The notes below the pieces were generated by a model. The model saw only the letters and a list, made by a program, of their open reading frames with translations. It did no database searches and had not been told where the DNA came from. This document shows positions 56,801 through 64,000 of a stretch of DNA of 64,000 nt, piece after piece. The stretch is from Caprimulgus europaeus (taxonomy: Eukaryota; Chordata; Aves; Caprimulgiformes; Caprimulgidae), in contig OU015525.1 of NCBI GenBank assembly GCA_907165065.1, forward strand, positions 763,754 to 827,753, written 5' to 3'. A program made the translations under genes and the position numbers. Positions within the stretch are counted from its first letter, which is position 1. The number at the start of each line of letters is the position of its first letter.

Positions 56801-56880
56801 CGCCACGCCCCCTCTGGTTGGACACGCCCCCCACGTGCCAGATTCTGCGCGTGCGCGCGGAGGGGGTGGGACACACCACC
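56737..56880 (-). promoter_or_regulatory. MROH1: MROH1 CpG promoter (NRF1, E-box, GC boxes, ETS)
   Basis: CpG-rich, TATA-less segment between the two genes. On the minus strand in order: CGCGCACGCGCA (56857-56846), a perfect NRF1 consensus; palindromic E-box CACGTG (56837-56832); several GGGCGTGG GC/KLF boxes (about 56830-56785); and CCGGAAGC (56776-56769), an ETS/GABP site of the kind found at initiation sites. A good donor follows at 56735. This fits a housekeeping promoter. Confidence 0.65.
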
Positions 56881-56899
56881 CCCCCCCGCCCGACAAGTG

Positions 56900-57775
56900 T
56901 GACCTCCCGGAGTCCCCTAAATCGGGGGGGGGTCGTCACCTCCTGGACCCTCCAGTTTGGGGTGTGGGGGGGTCACCTCTCTGGATCCCCCAATTTGGGG
57001 GGGGTCACCTCCCTGGATTCCCAGCTACCCCGATTTGGGAGGGGGGGGTCATCCCCCCTGAATCCCTGGGGTGCCCCAAGATGAGAAAGGGTGGGTGGGG
57101 GTCACCTCCCTTGGATCCCCAGGTACCCCAAATTGGGAGGGGGGATCACCTCCAGGATCCCCAGGGTGCCCCGATTAGGGAGGGAGGGGGGTCCCAAGGT
57201 ACCCCAAATTGGGAGAAGGGGTCACATCCCTTGGATCTCTTGATTTGGAAGGGGGAATCACCTCTCTGGTCCCCAAGTACCCCAAACGGGGGGGGGGGGG
57301 AGGGTCACCTCCCTGCATCCCCTGATTTGGGAGGGGGGATCACCTCCCTGGATCCCCCAATATGGGAGGGGTTTCACCTCCCTGGATCACCTGATTTGGG
57401 GGGGATCACCTCCTTGGATCCCCCAATTTAGGATGGAGGGGGTCCCCAAGTTACCCCAGTTTGGGAGGGAGAGTTATGTCCTTTGGATCCCTGGGGTACC
57501 CCAATATGGGATGGGGGATCACCTGCCTTGGATCTCCATGGTTACCTGATACAAGAGGGGGAGTCACCTCCCCTGGGGCCCCAGATTTGGGAGGGGGAGT
57601 CACCTCCCCTGGATCCCAGGGATGCCCCAAATTGGGTGGGGGAGGATCAACTCCATTGGATCCCTGGGTACCCCAAACTGGGAGGAGGGGGGTCACGTTC
57701 CCCAGATCCCTGGGGTCCCCTGATATGGGAGGAGGGGGGGGGGATCACCCCCTCCGCCACCCCCCAGCACCACAG
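56900..57775. repeat. Degenerate ~31-bp repeat filling the HGH1-MROH1 intergenic space
   Basis: Repeated pattern GATTTGGGAGGGGGGTCACC then TCCCTGGATCCCC, with variable G runs and occasional insertions, about 26 units. It separates the HGH1 poly(A) site from the MROH1 promoter. Confidence 0.92.
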
Positions 57776-58059
57776 TGTCACCCCTGAGCTGGTGACAGGC
57801 TTGGGGGGCTGGGTGCAGCCCAGGGGATGCTCTGGCCACCCCAGGAGCTGGCAGGGAGGGGAGGGGGTGTCACAGGGGTGTCACAGGCTGGACGGGGAGG
57901 GGGTGAGCTTGCTCCCCCCCCGACAGCACCCCAGGACTGGGGCAGGAGGGGGGGAAACCTGCAGTGACAGTGACAGGAGACGCCTGCACCCACCCCCAGA
58001 AGGCAGGGCCTGAGCCCACCCCCCCCCCCAGCACCCCCAAACCTCTCCCGGGGGTCCCA

Positions 58060-58441
58060 GCACATTTGGGCTAAAAACCCTTTTATTTTGCAAGGCACAT
58101 TGTGACAGCCCAGCCCTCAGGAGAGCCCCCCGGGGGGGGCAGCATCGGGGGGGGGCGTCATCCCTTCCCTAATGTCCCCCAACATGTCAGCCTTGTCCCA
58201 CAATGGGAGCAGCAGATCTGCACCAGGTGGGGGGGGTCCTGCCCCACAGGACCCCAAATTTGCCCCATGAGCAGTGGGGAGGAAGGGGGCTGAGCTGCCC
58301 CCCACCATGGGGAGATGCCCCAATGGGGGGTTGCCCCGACTATTTGGGGGGTGGATGCCCAGCATGATGGGGGGATGGGGCCCCGATGAGGGGGGGGGGA
58401 TGCCCCGATGATGGGGGGGGGATGCCCAGCACGGCAGCCCC
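58060..58441 (-). other. HGH1: HGH1 3' untranslated region
   Basis: Non-coding stretch between the HGH1 stop and its polyadenylation signal. It contains G/C homopolymer runs and short imperfect repeats of a GGGGATGCCCC type at about 58260-58440. The end is estimated from the AATAAA, so the cleavage site is approximate. Confidence 0.7.
58082..58087 (-). terminator. HGH1: HGH1 polyadenylation signal AATAAA
   Basis: A perfect AATAAA on the minus strand about 355 bases after the HGH1 stop codon. It is the first such hexamer downstream and lies before the intergenic minisatellite. Confidence 0.75.
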
Positions 58442-58618
58442 TCACCGCGCCGGCTCTCTGGGGGGCGGTGTCGAGCCCTCGTGTCCCTCCTCCTGCCCCC
58501 GCCCCCAGCGCTCCTCTTCCTCCCGGTCCAGGCGCTGCAGCTGCTCCTCCAGCTCCTCAGGGACCTTCACCTCCAGAAGGTTCTCCATCCCTGGCCCGGG
58601 CTCGTCCCCAATCAGCAC
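58442..58618 (-). CDS. HGH1: HGH1 coding exon 6 with stop codon
   Basis: Residues 315-372 plus TGA at 58444-58442. It opens VLIGDEPGPGMENLLEVKVP, continues EELEEQLQRLDREEEERW and ends PPPREPAR. The glutamate-rich helix after the conserved block is typical of vertebrate HGH1. Confidence 0.95.
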   Translation of the reverse strand: MLIGDEPGPGMENLLEVKVPEELEEQLQRLDREEEERWGRGQEEGHEGSTPPPREPAR

Positions 58619-61600
58619 CTTCACCCGGGAAGACAAAGGCTCAGGGAGGGTGACAAGGTGGTGGGACCCCCACCCTTCCCCTCCCCACAAGGGTCCAGTG
58701 GGGAACAGAGAGGGAGGGAGAGGCAGGACAGAGCCCCAGGAGCTGCTCCCCACCCCAGGACCCTGCTGTCACCCCCCAGGAACCCCCTGACCCACCTGGA
58801 TGACCTTCTCACAGGTGGCCAGCACGTCAGGCTCCCGCTCCCAGCGGTGCAGCTCCCGTAGGATCAGGTAGGTCCCCTTGTCCCTCACCGTCTGCCGCCC
58901 GCTCCTGGTGGCTGTCAGCTGCCAAGGGGACAAAGCAGAAACGTGGGCAGGGTGGCTGGTGTGGTGGGGACATGGTGACAGTGGTCACAGAGCAACTGTG
59001 ACACCAGGAGGGATGGGACAGTCCCCTCCAAGGTGGGGATGAGCACGGGAGAGGGGGACACCAGCTCGCCCTGACCTGGTGACAGCTCGTTGTCCTTTCC
59101 TGCACTGAATCACCACCTGGTTGGGGTGGGAAGGGACTTCTGGGGGTCACCTGCTCCTCAGGTAGGGCCATGTCACCCAGGACCATGCTCAGATGGGTTC
59201 TGAGTATCTCCAAGGATGGAGATTCCACCACTGGGCACTCTGTGCCAGGGTTCCATCACCCTCATGGGGAAAAAGCTCTGATGGCATCTCCTGCGTTCCA
59301 GTGTGTCCCCAGGGCCTCTGCTCCTGGCACTGGGCAGCACTGGGAAGAGCCTGGGGGACATCACTGGCCACCAAGTGGACTCTGACCACCCCCTGGGTCA
59401 CTGCTGGCCCATCCAGCCCAGATGTCACCACTTCTCCACGAGGACCTCCCAGCAGGCAGCAGGTCCTGGGTCAGCCCCAACACTTCTCCACTCCTGGGGT
59501 CCCCCATCCTCCACCCCACCACGGTCTCCCCCGAGGACCCCACCAGCAGGACGGCTTCCAGCAGCATCTTCCTGATGGCGGGGTCTGCTTCCCGCTGCTT
59601 GTCCGGGGGCAGGTACTGCAGCTCGGGGGGCAGCCCTGGGGGACAGGCAGGCTGGGGGGGGCAGAGAGACCCCCGGCACCCACCCTGACCCCCACCCCCC
59701 ACCTCTGACCCCTGGCACCCACTCTGACCCCCAGCACCCACTGACCCCCGGCACCCACCCTGACACCCAGCACCCACCCTGACACCCGCCCCCCACTCTG
59801 ACCCCCGGCACCCACCCTGACACTCGCCCCCCACCTCCGACCCCCGGCACCCACTGACACCCAGCACCCACCCTGACACCCGCCCTCCACTCTGACCCCC
59901 GGCACCCACCTCTGACCCCCAGCACCCACCCTGACACCCACCACCCACCTCCGACCCCCGGCACCCACTGACACCCAGCACCCACCCTGACACCCGCCCT
60001 CCACTCTGACCCCCGGCACCCACCCTGACCCCCGGCACCCACCCTGACCCCCGGCACCCACCTCTGACACCTGGCACCCACTCTGACCCCCAGCACCCAC
60101 TGACCCCCACCCCACACTCTGACCCCCACCCCCCACCCTGACACCCAGCACCCACCTCTGACCCCCACCACCCACCTCCAACCCCCGGCACCCACTGACA
60201 CCTGGCACCCACTCCGACACCTGCCCCCCACCTCTGACACCACACCCGCCACCCACTCCGCCACCCACTCTGACACCCACCTCTGACCCCCACCCTGACC
60301 CCCACCCCCCACCCTGACACCCGGCACCCACCTCTGACCCCCGCCACCCACCCTGACACCCGCCCCCCACCTCCGACACCCACTTTGACATCCGCCCCCC
60401 ACCCTGACCCCCACCCCCCACCCCGACCCCCACCCCCGCACCCTGACCCCCACCCACTGTCCATCTCCTCCTGAGGGAGCTCCTCGGGGCCGGCCAGGGG
60501 CAGCAGCAGGAAGGGCAGAACATCGACCTCCTCGCCCAGCAGCCACTCGTGCTCCTCTGGGGACAGCCTGGCCTCAGGGGACCTGCCAGGGCCACGGGGG
60601 ACAGCCCGGCCTGGCCCCACCCCCCCGTGATGGGCTGACCCAGACCCACAGCTCAGCACCCACCCACCCCCCACCCATCCCCCCCCCGTGATGGGCTGAC
60701 CCAGACCCACAGCTCAGCACCCACCCACCCCCCACCCCCCCGTGATGGGCTGACCCAGACCCACAGCTCAGCACCCACCCAGCACCCACCCCCACCCCGT
60801 GATGGGCTGACCCAGACCCACAGCTCAGCACCCACCCAGCACCCACCCCCACCCCGTGATGGGCTGACCCAGACCCACAGCTCAGCACCCACCCACCCCC
60901 ACCCCCCCGTGATGGGCTGACCCAGACCCACAGCTCAGCACCCACCCAGCACCCACCCCCACCCCGTGATGGGCTGACCCAGACCCACAGCTCACCTGTG
61001 CCACCCACACCGGCTCAGACACCCACCCAGTGTCACCTGTGCCACCCACACCGGCTCAGACACCCACCCAGTGTCACCTGTGTCACCCACACTGGCTCAG
61101 ACACCCACCCAGTGTCACCTGTGCCACCCACACTGGCTCAGACACCCACCCAGTGTCACCTGTGCCACTCACACTGGCTCAGACACCCACCCAGTGTCAC
61201 CCGTGCCACCCACACTGGCTCAGACACCCACCCAGCGTCACCTGTGCCACCCACACTGGCTCAGACACCCACCCAGTGTCACCCGTGTCACCCACCCTGT
61301 CTCAGACACCCACCCAGTGTCACCTGTGCCACCCACACTGGCTCAGACACCCACCCAGTGTCACCCGTGTCACCCACCCTGTCTCAGACACCCACCCAGT
61401 GTCACCTGTGCCACCCACCCTGTCTCAGACACCCACCCAGTGTCACCTGTGCCACTCACACTGGCTCAGACACCCACCCAGTGTCACCCGTGTCACCCAC
61501 CCTGTCTCAGACACCCACCCAGTGTCACCCGTGCCACCCACACTGGCTCAGACACCCACCCAGTGTCACCCGTGCCAGCCGAACCGGGCTGGTGTCACCC

Positions 61601-62495
61601 GTGCCGATTCGGTGACCGAAGCACAGCACCGGGCGGGTCTGCCACGAGTGCCCCGGGCTCCACCCCCGGCAGACCCAGGCCCCGGTGGGACCGGGCAGCC
61701 CGGGGTGAGGGCAGCGCACCCCGGCGGTGCCCGGCAGCCGGTGCAACCGGCTGGGCCAGGGCTCGGTGTCCCGGCCCGGGGCTCTCACCGTGCTCGAAGC
61801 AGCAGTTCCTGAGCGCTCCCACGACGCCCCGGCGATGCTCCACCGAGTCCTTGTGCTGCGTGAACGGCAACAGCCGCTGCACCGAGCACCTGCGGGAGAG
61901 GGACGGTCACACCGGGCCGCACCCCCCCCCCCCCCCCAAACACCCACCCCCGTGTCCCGGAGCCGCACCGGGAGCGGTCGAGGAGCCCGCGGCGACCCTC
62001 GGGGAGCTGGCTGAGGTTGCAGAGCAACGGGCCGAGCTGAGCCGGTGGCCGGGGCTGGCTCAGCGCCTGGAGAAGCGGCTCCATCCCGGTCCCGCGCTCC
62101 CGCAGGCCCCACAGCACCCGCCGCGCCGCTCCGCGCTCCCGGCAGAGGTTGGCCAGCAGCCCGCAGGCCGGCCCGCCCGGTAACAGCTCCAGCAGCGCGG
62201 GGAGCGCGGCCAGCAGCGGCTCACGGGCCGCCGGCTCGGCGGACAGGTTGACCAGGCAGCTCAACGCCTCCCGGGCCGCCGGTGGCTGCGGGCCCGGCCC
62301 CGCCGCCAGCTCCAGCAAAGCCGTGAGGACCGCGGGTCGCTCCGCCAGCAGCCGCCGTCCCGCCGCGCTCCCCGACAGCGCCAGCGCCGCTTCCGCCGCG
62401 CCCGCCTGCGCCGCCGCGCCCGCCCCTGGGCCCAGCAGCGCTGCCAGCTCCGCCACCGCCGCCTCGGCCGCCGCCATCACCGGCGCCTCCGACAT
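58442..62495 (-). CDS. HGH1: HGH1 homolog (eEF2 folding co-chaperone, armadillo-like), 6 exons, complete
   Basis: HGH1 (FAM203/BRP16) is a cytosolic armadillo-type adaptor that, in yeast and mammals, brings elongation factor eEF2 to the TRiC/CCT chaperonin. Six exons (61969-62495, 61789-61889, 60458-60556, 59544-59635, 58796-58918, 58442-58618) join to 372 residues plus stop, against about 390 in human. The N-terminal ~130 residues are alanine-rich and diverged. The conserved core follows: LGPLLCNLSQ, VQRLLPFTQ, GALRNCCFEH, HEWLLGEEVDVLPFLLLPLA, LQYLPPDKQRE and IRKMLLEA (DUF383-like, about residues 150-273). Then comes TVRDKGTYLILRELHRWE and VLIGDEPGPGMENLLEV (DUF384-like, about 274-331) and an acidic glutamate-rich tail. 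The start ATG at 62495 has no upstream in-frame ATG before a stop. MROH1 lies downstream on the same strand, as in human. Confidence 0.96.
58796..58918 (-). CDS. HGH1: HGH1 coding exon 5
   Basis: Residues 274-314, LTATRSGRQTVRDKGTYLIL then RELHRWEREPDVLATCEKVI and Q. It is phase 0 at both ends with acceptor TTGGCAG and donor GTGGGT. It forms the first half of the C-terminal DUF384-like domain. Confidence 0.95.
59103..59400 (-). mobile_element. Older CR1 copy in HGH1 intron 4
   Basis: TGAATCACCACCTGGTTGGG GTGGGAAGGGACTT, then GATGGAGATTCCACCACTGG. The only clear CR1 inside HGH1. Confidence 0.85.
59544..59635 (-). CDS. HGH1: HGH1 coding exon 4
   Basis: Residues 243-273, RLPPELQYLPPDKQREADPA then IRKMLLEAVLL. 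The YLPPDKQRE block is a family hallmark. The donor is GTGGGG, a modest match to consensus. Confidence 0.94.
59660..60455. repeat. HGH1: 17-19-bp minisatellite filling HGH1 intron 3
   Basis: Units such as CACCCACCCTGACCCCCGG and CACCCACTCTGACACCCAG repeat from near the exon 4 acceptor to the exon 3 donor, leaving almost no unique intron. The transcript strand is G-rich. Confidence 0.96.
60458..60556 (-). CDS. HGH1: HGH1 coding exon 3
   Basis: Residues 210-242, EEHEWLLGEEVDVLPFLLLP followed by LAGPEELPQEEMD. The acceptor is CCCCAG. The donor GTGGGT runs directly into the G-rich (sense strand) minisatellite that fills intron 3. Confidence 0.94.
60626..60991. repeat. HGH1: 53-61-bp minisatellite in HGH1 intron 2
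   Basis: Seven units starting GTGATGGGCTGACCCAGACC near 60627, 60688, 60742, 60799, 60856, 60909 and 60966. Length differences come from the CACCCACCC tract. Confidence 0.95.
60992..61580. repeat. HGH1: 41-bp minisatellite in HGH1 intron 2
   Basis: About 14 units of GTGTCACCTGTGCCACCCAC plus ACTGGCTCAGACACCCACCC A, highly homogeneous. Directly adjacent to the previous array. Confidence 0.96.
61789..61889 (-). CDS. HGH1: HGH1 coding exon 2
   Basis: Residues 176-209: RCSVQRLLPFTQHKDSVEHR, then GVVGALRNCCFEH. The preceding intron is only 79 bases. Acceptor CCCGCAG, donor GTGAGA. This is the best-conserved armadillo segment of the family. Confidence 0.95.
61969..62495 (-). CDS. HGH1: HGH1 coding exon 1
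   Basis: Residues 1-175 plus two bases of codon 176. It starts MSEAPVMAAAEAAVAELAAL and ends LLDRS before donor GTGCGG. It is extremely GC-rich and alanine/leucine-rich with armadillo-type helices (ALSCLVNLSAEP, GLLANLCRERG, GPLLCNLSQLPEG). CpG density is high, as expected for the gene's 5' end. Confidence 0.93.
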
Positions 62496-62640
62496 GGCGG
62501 GCGTCGCTTAGCAACCGCCTGGACGCCTCGTGAAGATGGGCGGGTGCGAAAGCCAATGAGCGCTGAGGAGGCGGGGCTATGGGGTGGGTGAACCAATGGG
62601 CTGCAGAGGAGCTGGCAAAGGGGAGGGCTCGGCGGAGAAA
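62496..62640 (-). promoter_or_regulatory. HGH1: HGH1 core promoter region (CCAAT pair, X-box-like site, GC boxes)
   Basis: Immediately upstream of the HGH1 start. Two CCAAT pentamers lie on the plus strand at 62553-62557 and 62593-62597, 40 bases apart, as in NF-Y promoters. A GC-box-like GCGGGG lies between them. GTCGCTTAGCAAC at 62503-62515 resembles an RFX X-box. There is no TATA box. The transcription start is not determinable from sequence alone; it is probably between 62505 and 62560. Confidence 0.6.
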
Positions 62641-62756
62641 GGGGTTCTGGGAATGGAGGGTCGAGCGGCGTGCATGGGCCACGCCCTCTAGCCACGCCCA
62701 TCGGTGGGCCACGCCCCCTGGTCATGCGGCGACGCCGGGTCCTAGTGCGGGTCCGG

Positions 62757-63045
62757 AGGGACACGGGTGGAGGGTGGTGGGGAGGACACGGGTGGGGAGG
62801 ACATGGGTGTCTGTGGGAGGGTGGTGGGGAGAGACACAGGTGTCTGTGGGAGGGTGGTGGGAGGGACATGGATGTCCCGTGGGAGGGACATGGGTGGGGA
62901 GGGACACGGGTGTCCCGTGGGAGGGTGGTGGGAGGGACACGGGTGTCCCGTGGGAGGGTGGTGGGGAGGACACGGGTGTCTCGTGGGAGGGTGGTGGGGA
63001 GGACACGGGTGTCCCGTGGGAGGGACACGGGTGGGGAAGGACTCT
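62757..63045. repeat. ~32-bp minisatellite upstream of HGH1
   Basis: Units of GTGGGAGGGTGGTGGGGAGG plus ACACGGGTGTCCC repeat about eight times, about 260 bp upstream of the HGH1 start. Confidence 0.93.
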
Positions 63046-63244
63046 GTTTGTGCCGCCCCAGGCCCAGGCTGGGGTGACAGGTGACCCGGGACACCCAATG
63101 GTGACGTGGGGGGAGGTTGGGGGTGTGTGGGGGGGTCCCCTCTCGGCACTGGGGGTCCCACGGGCAAAGCCCTGGTTCTTGGGAGCGAGGAGGTGATGCC
63201 TTGACCGTCCCACGCACCGCGGGGAGGGTGGCTTCGCCCCTTCC

Positions 63245-63350
63245 TTTGATTTTTAATTAATAATTTAAAAACATTATTAATAAAATTAATTAATTAATTA
63301 ATTAAAATATTATGATACTAATTAATAATAATAAATCTTCATTTTTTTTT
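63245..63350. repeat. AT-rich TTAA repeat
   Basis: (TTAA/ATTA)n low-complexity tract within otherwise GC-rich sequence. Confidence 0.9.
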
Positions 63351-63427
63351 ACTTCTTCCTTTGGTGCCTCAGCACCCCCGGGGCAGGAGAGGGGCTCTGG
63401 GTGCCGGATCACCGCAGCCCCATCTCC

Positions 63428-63545
63428 CTTCCCGGTGGTGTTCCCAGTGTTCCCGGTGTTCCCAGTGTTCCCAGTGGTGTTCCCAGTGGTGTTCCCGGTG
63501 TTCCCGGTGGAGTTCCTGGTGTTCCCGGTGTTCCTGGTGCCGCAG
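63428..63545. repeat. 9-12-bp GTTCCCGGT repeat
   Basis: Units GTTCCCGGT, GTTCCCAGT and GTTCCCAGTGGT repeat about eleven times. Confidence 0.92.
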
Positions 63546-63736
63546 GACTCAGCAGAGCCGGGATTCCCGGGTACGACGCCGCCGGGAACCGGGGAAGGTC
63601 CCCGGAAGCTCCGGCTCGGGGAGGTTGCCCCGGAGATACCCGGGACCGAGCCCAGAACTAGAAAATACCCCCCGGGAACGGGGCAAAAACCCCCGGGGTG
63701 GTTGGAGGGGGAACGGAGTGGGGAAATGGAGAACAA

Positions 63737-64000
63737 GGAGAGAAAATAGAGAATAAACCAATAAAATAGAGAATAAAGAGAGAAAATAGAAAATAAAGAG
63801 ATAAAATAAAGAATAAAGAGAGAAAATAGAGAATAAACCAATAAAATAGAGAATAAAACAATAAAATAGAGAATAAAGAGAGAAAATGGAAAATAAAGAG
63901 ATAAAATAGAGAATAAAGAGAGAAAATAGAGAATGAAGAGATAAAATAGAGGATAAAGAGATAAAATAGAGAAGAAAGAGAGAAAATAGAGAATGGAGAG
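63737..64000. repeat. 18-bp AT-rich minisatellite running off the right edge
   Basis: Unit ATAAAATAGAGAATAAAG with GAGAAAATAG alternates, at least 14 units to the window end. Purine-rich on the plus strand. Confidence 0.95.

Noticed and set aside
60992-61580. CRISPR-like regular repeats
   Set aside because: Units are contiguous, without unique spacers, in a vertebrate gene intron; ordinary minisatellite.
59361-62183. Long frames over 59.4-60.7 kb (minus) and 61.0-62.2 kb (plus)
   Set aside because: The minus frames run from real HGH1 exons into intron 3 repeat; the plus frames are 41-bp repeat translations antisense to HGH1.
1-64000. tRNA, rRNA or microRNA genes
   Set aside because: No cloverleaf or known small-RNA sequence was recognised; hairpins seen are CR1 or repeat-derived.

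Overview
This is vertebrate nuclear DNA, almost certainly from a bird and probably a songbird. Spliced, intron-rich genes lie in a GC-rich landscape. About 43 copies or fragments of CR1, the dominant avian LINE, are scattered through them. Two solo LTRs of a common avian endogenous-retrovirus type are also present. The density of GC-rich minisatellites suggests a microchromosome or a chromosome end; that last point is inference.

Two protein genes can be supported, both on the minus strand and in tandem. (1) HGH1 (62495 to 58442) is complete: six coding exons, 372 residues, an AATAAA signal at 58087-58082 and a CCAAT-containing GC-rich promoter above 62500. It is the armadillo-type co-chaperone known from yeast and mammals to help the TRiC/CCT chaperonin fold elongation factor eEF2. 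(2) MROH1 begins about 1.3 kb downstream. It has a GC-rich promoter and a probable non-coding first exon near 56736-56800, a start codon at 54982, then 33 coding exons down to 2461. These join in one frame without a stop to give 1274 residues plus two bases. The remaining roughly 370 C-terminal residues, judged by the human protein of about 1640, lie beyond the left edge. MROH1 is a HEAT-repeat protein linked to lysosomes. The HGH1-then-MROH1 tandem order matches human 8q24.3.

Layout from the right edge: AT-rich 18-bp repeats (64.0-63.74 kb); minisatellite and HGH1 promoter (63.05-62.5); HGH1 (62.5-58.1), whose introns 2 and 3 are almost entirely minisatellite; a degenerate ~31-bp repeat between the genes (57.8-56.9); MROH1 promoter and exon 1 (56.9-56.7); a 21-bp repeat in intron 1 (55.97-55.45); then MROH1 exons separated by CR1 copies to the left edge. 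Large arrays in MROH1 introns lie at 36.77-38.05 kb (20/21 bp, ~60 copies), 31.49-32.17 kb (13 bp growing into 19 bp), 36.02-36.20 kb (AT-rich, against exon 9) and 43.17-43.43 kb.

No new multi-gene system is visible. The most interesting signals are structural features of the transcribed strand: exon 20 sits between two ~850-bp inverted CR1 copies, an arrangement that favours circular RNA or exon skipping; repeat arrays carry splice-like motifs or abut splice sites; a (CTG)10 tract lies just inside the intron after exon 30; and there is a 27-bp microexon. Exon calls rest on the human MROH1 and HGH1 proteins recalled from memory, on GT/AG boundaries and on frame continuity; no database search was run.
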